Shown here: positions 31,939 to 36,530 of the stretch, in pieces
Position numbering within the stretch: position 1 is the stretch's first letter
How the letters are laid out: each line of letters opens with the position of its first letter
Assembly: GCF_900009265.2 (NCBI RefSeq)
Contig: NZ_LR735001.1
Span: 126,059-162,588 of the forward strand
Direction: 5' to 3'
DNA length: 36,530 nt
DNA from: Planktothrix paucivesiculata PCC 9631
GTDB lineage: Bacteria; Cyanobacteriota; Cyanobacteriia; Cyanobacteriales; Microcoleaceae
The notes under the pieces: model-generated
Seen by the model: the letters and a program-made list of their open reading frames with translations, nothing else
Databases searched by the model: none
Told to the model about the DNA's origin: nothing
Made by a program: the position numbers and the translations under genes

Positions 31939-32832
31939 TTAATTTTCTGAGTTGTTAGTGAGAACCGCTTGGGCAAAGCGCTCTTGTCCTTCTTCCAAAT
32001 TCGCCGGAATCCCCTGCGGATAAGTTTCAGTAATTATAGCCTGTAGGAGTTCTACCCTGTTGCCCGGATTAGGATGGGTACTGAGAAATTCTGGTGGAGC
32101 TCCCCCCGAATTAGCAGACCCTAAAATCTGCATGAGTTCTACTAAACCCTTGGGACTGTAACCTGCTTTGGTCATGAATTCAAACCCCAAGCGATCGCTT
32201 TCTAATTCATCTGCACGACCATACTTAAGATTCACTAATTGATTCGCCGCTTGAGCTAAAATCGCTGCTTGTTGAGCATTCCGGGGGTCATCACTGGCTG
32301 TAATTCCCACCGCATTAACTAAAGCCGATCCTAACCGTTGTCTAGCCAAATGTTCTGAACCATGGCGGCCAATCACATGACCGATTTCATGTCCTAAAAC
32401 CCCCGCTAGTTGAGCTTCGGACTTGAGACGATTAAATAAAGCCATGGTCACAAATATTTGTCCCCCGGGTAATGCAAAGGCATTAACGGTTTTAGGATCA
32501 CGCAACAGGTGAAAATCAAAGGGATAGGAAGATTGGGCTGCGGCTGATTTCTTTACAACCCGCAATCCTACTTCATCAATATAATTTTGTAATCTGGAAT
32601 TGGGATCTAAACCTCCATACTGTTGCGCTAGTTGTCCCCGGGATTTGAGTCCTAAAACAATTTCTTGACTAGGAGACAGACTCACACGCTGGACTTCCCC
32701 GGTGATCGGATTTTTTTCAACATTGGTGCAATAACTGATTAATCCAAATAGGGCAAATACAAGTCCAATCAACATCCTGAATAAAAATTTTTGCACAGCA
32801 AATATCCCAATACTTGCCTTTGATAATAGCAA
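31939..32832 (-). CDS. M48-family zinc metallopeptidase, exported or membrane-anchored
   Basis: A 297-residue M48 peptidase (BepA/LoiP-like). The zinc motif HEIGH is in GVLGHEIGHVIGRHGSEH (His and His ligands plus catalytic Glu), and the third ligand Glu is in KYGRADELESDRLG. The conserved LSTHPNPGNRVELLQ segment near the end is typical. The N-terminus has a hydrophobic stretch (MLIGLVFALFGLISYC) that ends in a lipobox-like LISYC, so it may be a lipoprotein or use a signal anchor. Proteins of this group degrade or refold misassembled envelope proteins. Four bases separate it from the DUF456 gene downstream, suggesting a shared envelope-related role. Confidence 0.9.
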   Translation of the reverse strand: MLLSKASIGIFAVQKFLFRMLIGLVFALFGLISYCTNVEKNPITGEVQRVSLSPSQEIVLGLKSRGQLAQQYGGLDPNSRLQNYIDEVGLRVVKKSAAAQSSYPFDFHLLRDPKTVNAFALPGGQIFVTMALFNRLKSEAQLAGVLGHEIGHVIGRHGSEHLARQRLGSALVNAVGITASDDPRNAQQAAILAQAANQLVNLKYGRADELESDRLGFEFMTKAGYSPKGLVELMQILGSANSGGAPPEFLSTHPNPGNRVELLQAIITETYPQGIPANLEEGQERFAQAVLTNNSEN

Positions 32833-32990
32833 ATTTTTTTAAAATCTGATTGTCTTTAAATAATTCTGAAGTATAGATAAAATCTTCATATTTATTGTTT
32901 TTTTATATCAAAAGATAGATTCTATTTTAGAATTTTTAATTTAGAATAGTTGCCCGTTTTATCAATACTTTTTCTAAGCCGTGTTGGGTT

Positions 32991-33037
32991 GGGTGGATGA
33001 CATCAGAATTTAAGTTGTCTTTCTGGTGTCACCCACT
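32991..33037. repeat. Imperfect palindrome downstream of ctaB
   Basis: GGGTGGATGACATCAGA (from 32991) and TCTGGTGTCACCCAC (to 33037) pair with few mismatches around an AT-rich loop. It begins about 16 bp after the ctaB stop on the minus strand and could form the transcript's 3' hairpin, though no T-run follows. Confidence 0.6.
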
Positions 33038-33052
33038 CTAAAAATGTTGAGT

Positions 33053-34018
33053 TTATAGCAATCCCAGGGGCAAAGATTGACTCAATGCCATCACCATGTC
33101 ATTCGTAACGGGTAAACTATCTACAACCATTGCCAAACACAATAGCATTAAATAAAAAATGGAATATTTAAACAGCGATCGCGCTACATCTCTTTCTGAG
33201 GGAGATTGTAATAATTCCCAAGCTTTCTGTAGGAAAATCCCCCCTAAAATTAAAGCGATCGCGGCATAAACAAAACCACTGGTATGCAAAGGATAAACTA
33301 ACAATAGGGTTGAGGGAACCATAATTAAGCTATAAATCCAGATTTGTTTGGCTGTAACTTCATCCCCTTCAATTACAGGTAACATCGGAACCCCAACTTC
33401 CTGATATTCATCTCGGATCATCATGGCTAAAGCCCAAAAATGAGGCGGTGTCCAGAGGAAAATGATTGTAAATAATAGCCAAGCTGACCAACTTAAATCC
33501 CCGGTAACTGCCGCCCATCCCACTAAAGGAGGAATCGCTCCAGCGGCGCCACCAATCACGATATTTTGGACGCTATGACGTTTTAACCAATGGGTATAGA
33601 TCAGGACATAAAAAACAATTCCCGATAGGGCGAGACAGGCCGTTAATAAGTTAGCAAAAACCGTTAGTAAGGTAAAAGAAGTAATAGCAAGAGCGATCGC
33701 AAAAATTAGGGCATCCATGGGTTTAACTCGACCCGAAGGAATCGGCCGCCAACGAGTCCGCTCCATAATGTAATCAATATCTCGGTCATACAAACAGTTA
33801 ATCGTATTAGCAGAACCCGACGCTAAAGCACCCCCAGTTAATGTTACTAATAACAATAGGGGATCAACTTCTCCTTTTGATGCTAACCACATTCCGGCGG
33901 AGGTAGTAATTAATAACAACAGAATAATTCTAGGCTTGGTCAGTTGATAATAACTTTGAAGCACTTGTAAAATATTCTCGTGGTGTCGGGAGACCTGGGT
34001 TTGAATCACTTCTTGCAT
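33053..34018 (-). CDS. ctaB: Protoheme IX farnesyltransferase (heme o synthase)
   Basis: A 321-residue polytopic membrane prenyltransferase (UbiA superfamily) that adds a farnesyl group to heme b. The first Asp-rich motif is [19 protein letters not shown] (N74, D78, D82). The second is [17 protein letters not shown]. About nine membrane helices are evident, and [10 protein letters not shown] is a family hallmark. It lies 79 bp after ctaA on the same strand and makes the substrate that CtaA oxidises further to heme a. A hairpin follows its stop. Confidence 0.97.
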   Translation of the reverse strand: MQEVIQTQVSRHHENILQVLQSYYQLTKPRIILLLLITTSAGMWLASKGEVDPLLLLVTLTGGALASGSANTINCLYDRDIDYIMERTRWRPIPSGRVKPMDALIFAIALAITSFTLLTVFANLLTACLALSGIVFYVLIYTHWLKRHSVQNIVIGGAAGAIPPLVGWAAVTGDLSWSAWLLFTIIFLWTPPHFWALAMMIRDEYQEVGVPMLPVIEGDEVTAKQIWIYSLIMVPSTLLLVYPLHTSGFVYAAIALILGGIFLQKAWELLQSPSERDVARSLFKYSIFYLMLLCLAMVVDSLPVTNDMVMALSQSLPLGLL

Positions 34019-34072
34019 GAATTATGACCTAAATTGTTCACTAAAAACTAAAAACTGATGACTGGTGGAAAG

Positions 34073-34101
34073 TAGAAAGACGGGCCATGGCTCGTCTCTA
34101 C
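34073..34101. repeat. GTAGAGACG-family palindrome overlapping the ctaA stop
   Basis: AGACG-GGCCATGGCT-CGTCT (34078-34097) forms a near-perfect palindrome, flanked by GTAGA and CTAC. The ctaA stop codon TAG (34098-34100, minus strand) is contributed by the TAGAGACG bases of this repeat. It sits in the ctaA-ctaB gap. Confidence 0.75.
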
Positions 34102-35042
34102 ACTGATAACTGACGATCGCGTAGGGCGAGAATACTAAAACAAACTAAAGTTCCCAGAAGTGTAGCACCCATCGCTTGATGAGCAACCGTCAGGGGTTCC
34201 ACCTGTAACCGCATTTTATAGGTGGCGACCCCCAAAAGAATTTGAGCCACTAAACAAAATCCGGCGATATTTCCCAAAGTTCTCAGTTTAGGATGTAAGG
34301 CAGAAGTTCGCCAAACCCCGATCATCAGGGTGAGGGTGGCCAGGGTGGGGGGAACGACTCCGAAAATATGACTATTCATCACCGTACAGAGTTGGGAAGT
34401 TCCCAAACATTGATGTAAAGCCCATTGAGAACCCACTAAGGCCCCTAAAATGCTTTGTAAATAGACTAAAATTGCTGCGGTAAGACTGATTCCCGGTAGC
34501 TTGCCCACGGTTCCCGCGCCTTGATAGGGTAACAGCAAACAACCGATAATTAGCAGAGTGGTGAAAAATAGTAAAGCGGTTCCCAAATGGGCGGTAACAA
34601 TATCAAACCGCAGGAGTTGGGTCACCGTCAGTCCTCCTAAAACCCCTTGAAACAGAATTAAAGCCAGGGCAAATAGGGCAGCCCAAGGTAACCATTTAGG
34701 TAAGTGCTGTCGATCCCACCAGGATAATCCCACGAGGGCGATCGCACCCAGTCCGATCCCAGCCGCATCCAAACGGTGAAACCATTCCAAGAAGACTTGT
34801 AGATTCATTTGGGCGGTGGGAACTAACTGCCCGTAACACAGGGGCCAGTCGGGACAGGCTAATCCAGCATTCATCACTCGGGTTGCACTCCCAACGGCCA
34901 TCAAGAGTAAGGTAGCAATACTCAGTTTCCAGACCAGACGGCGGATTCTATCCTGGGCCTTAGAGCCGTTCTGTTGGGTCTGGGGGGTGGATAAACTGGC
35001 ATCATGAAGGACAGTATTGGTCATGGGTTCTACCGATTTCAC
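34098..35042 (-). CDS. ctaA: Heme A synthase (COX15/CtaA)
   Basis: A 314-residue polytopic membrane protein that oxidises the heme o methyl group to a formyl group. Heme-ligand and family motifs are ATRVMNAGLACPDWPLCYGQ, with the paired cysteines (Cys63, Cys69), and FLEWFHRLDA with His89. Further histidines sit in TAHLGTALLFF and TVAHQAMGATLLG. About eight helices are seen. The first ATG (35042) or Met7 may be the start. The last residues RQLSV are encoded by the CAGTTATCAGTG string that also ends narB, and the stop is within a palindrome, so the tail appears to be repeat-derived. It is divergent from ctaC with a 344-bp gap. Confidence 0.95.
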   Translation of the reverse strand: MKSVEPMTNTVLHDASLSTPQTQQNGSKAQDRIRRLVWKLSIATLLLMAVGSATRVMNAGLACPDWPLCYGQLVPTAQMNLQVFLEWFHRLDAAGIGLGAIALVGLSWWDRQHLPKWLPWAALFALALILFQGVLGGLTVTQLLRFDIVTAHLGTALLFFTTLLIIGCLLLPYQGAGTVGKLPGISLTAAILVYLQSILGALVGSQWALHQCLGTSQLCTVMNSHIFGVVPPTLATLTLMIGVWRTSALHPKLRTLGNIAGFCLVAQILLGVATYKMRLQVEPLTVAHQAMGATLLGTLVCFSILALRDRQLSV

Positions 35043-35386
35043 TTGACTAATGCTAATTGAAACATGATGGTTAATTCTACCTATCTAAGTCAAAAATGCG
35101 GTATGCAGATGAACAGACTTAAGATAAGTTTTTCGATTTGGGGGGTGCGCTCGGGGTTGACCGTTGACCCGACAGCCAAATTCTAAAGAAAATCTGTGAA
35201 TATCAACCCAGATCGTTCCAGAGTTTTGTGATCTGTTTTACCGTAGAAGCGGGATTTTAGATAGACAATCAACCCTGATGTTCAGGTTTCTCAACCAGCC
35301 ATTAAGATTAAACAAGCGCGTATGTGTATAGCAGTATCTTCCCATCCGATATCGGTGTTGGGGATGGTCAATAAGGAGGAATCAAC
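35043..35386. promoter_or_regulatory. Divergent ctaA / ctaC promoter region
   Basis: A 344-bp region that must hold both promoters. Directly visible is only the very strong Shine-Dalgarno AAGGAGGAA 8 bases before the GTG of ctaC. No clear -35/-10 pair, NtcA site or palindrome was found. Confidence 0.6.
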
Positions 35387-36367
35387 GTGAAAATTCCGAG
35401 TTCAATTTTGACCCTACTGGTGGGGATCGGGATTACTCTCGTATCTCTCTGGTATGGTCAAAACCACAATTTATTACCCGTGGCTGCCACCGAACAAGCG
35501 GCACAAGTCGATGGTCTATTTGATATTATGATGACCATTAGCTTCGGCCTAGTGCTTCTGGTAGAAGGAGTGCTGGTGGTCGCGGCGATTAAATTTCGTC
35601 GTCGCCCCGATGACAACACCGACGCGGCCCCGATTCACGGGAATATTCCCCTAGAAATCGTCTGGACAGCGATTCCGGCGGTGATCGTTTTGGGAATTGG
35701 TATTTATAGTTTTGAAATCTATAACAATATGGGGGGACTTGATCCGATGGCATCGGGTCAACATTCCATGCACGCCCACGGCAAAATGAATGGAGCAGCG
35801 ATCGCAGCCCCCTTAATCGACGGTCAAAATCCCCCAGAACTCACCCAAATTGCCTTGGGAATTGGGGCATCTCCCAGCCAAGAAGGGAAAGCCGCGGCCG
35901 TGAATGTGGATGTTACCGGGTTACAGTTTGCCTGGATTTTTAATTACAAAGAAACAGGCATTAACGCCGGGGAACTTCATGTTCCCGTGGGTCAGGAAGT
36001 GCAGTTAAATATGAGTGCCCAAGATGTGATCCATGCCTTCTGGATTCCCCAATTGCGGTTAAAGCAAGATACAATCCCGGGTCGGATCACAGAACTTCGG
36101 TTTACCCCAAGCTTGCTCGGAACCTATCCGATTGTCTGCGCCGAATTGTGTGGAAGCTATCATGGGGCGATGCGATCGCAAATGGTGGTGGAGACTCCAG
36201 AGGATTATCAAGCCTGGGTAGCAGAAAATCTAGTGGCGAGTAACCCTGACCTGCAAAAAGCCGTCGCGCTTAATCCCGCAGAACTCAGCGAGGGCGAATT
36301 CTTAGCGCCTTATGCCAACGAAATGGGCGTCAATTCTGATGTGATTACCCAAATTCATCACCACTAA
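35387..36367 (+). CDS. ctaC: Cytochrome c oxidase subunit II
   Basis: A 326-residue aa3-type oxidase subunit II. The N-terminal signal/anchor (ILTLLVGIGITLVSLWYG) is followed by two membrane helices (about 47-68 and 91-111). The periplasmic or lumenal cupredoxin domain binds the dinuclear CuA centre through His216 (DVIHAFWIP), Cys251, Glu253, Cys255, His259 and Met262 (CAELCGSYHGAM). It accepts electrons from cytochrome c6 or plastocyanin. A His/Met-rich stretch in the insertion (SGQHSMHAHGKMNG) and the HHH end could bind copper. The start is GTG at 35387 with AAGGAGG upstream. ctaD is expected next, outside the window, after a long repeat tract. Confidence 0.96.
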   Translation: MKIPSSILTLLVGIGITLVSLWYGQNHNLLPVAATEQAAQVDGLFDIMMTISFGLVLLVEGVLVVAAIKFRRRPDDNTDAAPIHGNIPLEIVWTAIPAVIVLGIGIYSFEIYNNMGGLDPMASGQHSMHAHGKMNGAAIAAPLIDGQNPPELTQIALGIGASPSQEGKAAAVNVDVTGLQFAWIFNYKETGINAGELHVPVGQEVQLNMSAQDVIHAFWIPQLRLKQDTIPGRITELRFTPSLLGTYPIVCAELCGSYHGAMRSQMVVETPEDYQAWVAENLVASNPDLQKAVALNPAELSEGEFLAPYANEMGVNSDVITQIHHH

Positions 36368-36369
36368 AA

Positions 36370-36473
36370 ATGGGTAATGGGTAATGGGTAATGGGTAATG
36401 GGTAAATAGGTAATGGGTAATAGGTAATAGGTAATAGGTAATAGGTTATGGGTTATGGGTTATGGGTTATAGA
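36370..36473. repeat. 7-bp tandem repeats (TAATGGG, TAATAGG, TTATGGG)
   Basis: About 100 bp of head-to-tail heptamers in three successive variants: GTAATGG-type, then GTAATAG-type, then GTTATGG-type. The tract begins two bases after the ctaC stop. The block-wise change of variant implies separate local expansions. Confidence 0.92.
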
Positions 36474-36480
36474 AAGAGTT

Positions 36481-36530
36481 TACTCCCCCTGCTCCCCCCT
36501 GCCTCCCCTGCTCCCCCTGCCTCCCCTGCC
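36481..36530. repeat. Pyrimidine-rich 9-mer-type repeat tract, runs off the window
   Basis: CTCCCCCTGC and CCTCCCCTGC units identical in type to those at 1-80 and 2281-2366. Together with the preceding heptamers it forms a repeat block of at least 160 bp after ctaC. Confidence 0.9.

Noticed and set aside
36370-36530. Possible CRISPR array
   Set aside because: The unit is 7 or 9 bp with no spacers; it is an STRR-type tandem repeat. No repeat-spacer pattern exists elsewhere in the window.

Overview
The window is chromosomal DNA from a cyanobacterium. The evidence is the many GCGATCGC (HIP1) octamers, the genes ycf39, ycf23 and petM, an nirA-nrtABCD-narB nitrate cluster behind a canonical NtcA promoter, and ctaA/ctaB divergent from ctaC. 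AT-rich codon use, abundant 7-bp and 9-bp tandem repeats, GTAGAGACG-type palindromes and several degraded mobile elements suggest a filamentous non-heterocystous genus such as Planktothrix or a relative. The genus is an inference.

Layout. (1) 1-4640 is housekeeping: NAD kinase, Ycf39, a 29-codon petM, an esterase/cupin pair and a PHP phosphoesterase. (2) 4637-7515 holds a histidine kinase and a diguanylate cyclase that share the same N-terminal sensor domain. (3) 7806-14310 is accessory DNA. It contains a conserved gene of unknown function with an intact IS630-type element just upstream, a PIN-type toxin-antitoxin pair, an MNT-type antitoxin whose HEPN toxin is cut off after 16 codons, an NB-ARC STAND ATPase, a compact locus for a 54-residue hydrophobic peptide with opposing promoters and terminators, and a 353-bp MITE with terminal inverted repeats and a 5-bp target duplication. 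(4) 14682-15659 encodes a secreted protein with three copies of one ~58-residue module joined by Asn-rich linkers. (5) 15847-26084 is the nitrate assimilation operon (nirA-nrtA-nrtB-nrtC-nrtD-narB, minus strand). Its NrtD carries an unexpected ~350-residue C-terminal extension: a transmembrane helix, a long Pro/Thr/Ser linker and a small alpha/beta-like domain. (6) 26526-32832 holds an amidohydrolase divergent from nirA, a DUF2301 membrane protein, an acidic orphan protein, Ycf23 (DUF561), a creatininase-family amidohydrolase, a DUF456 membrane protein and an M48 metallopeptidase. (7) 33053-36367 holds ctaB, ctaA and divergent ctaC, for heme A synthesis and cytochrome c oxidase subunit II.

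How the genes work together. NrtABCD imports nitrate, NarB reduces it to nitrite and NirA reduces nitrite to ammonium; the perfect GTA-N8-TAC site with a -10 box 22 bp away explains nitrogen control. CtaB and CtaA turn heme b into heme o and then heme a for the oxidase begun by CtaC.

Main points for a second look: the NrtD extension with TonB/TolA-like architecture; the 13.4-13.9 kb small-peptide locus, which is arranged like a type I toxin-antitoxin system; the MITE with a possible small-protein cargo; the hepT/vapC recombination scar; the paralogous HK/DGC sensor pair; and repeat tracts that touch or have rewritten the 3' ends of nadK, petM, narB, ctaA and ctaC. No tRNA, rRNA or CRISPR array was seen.
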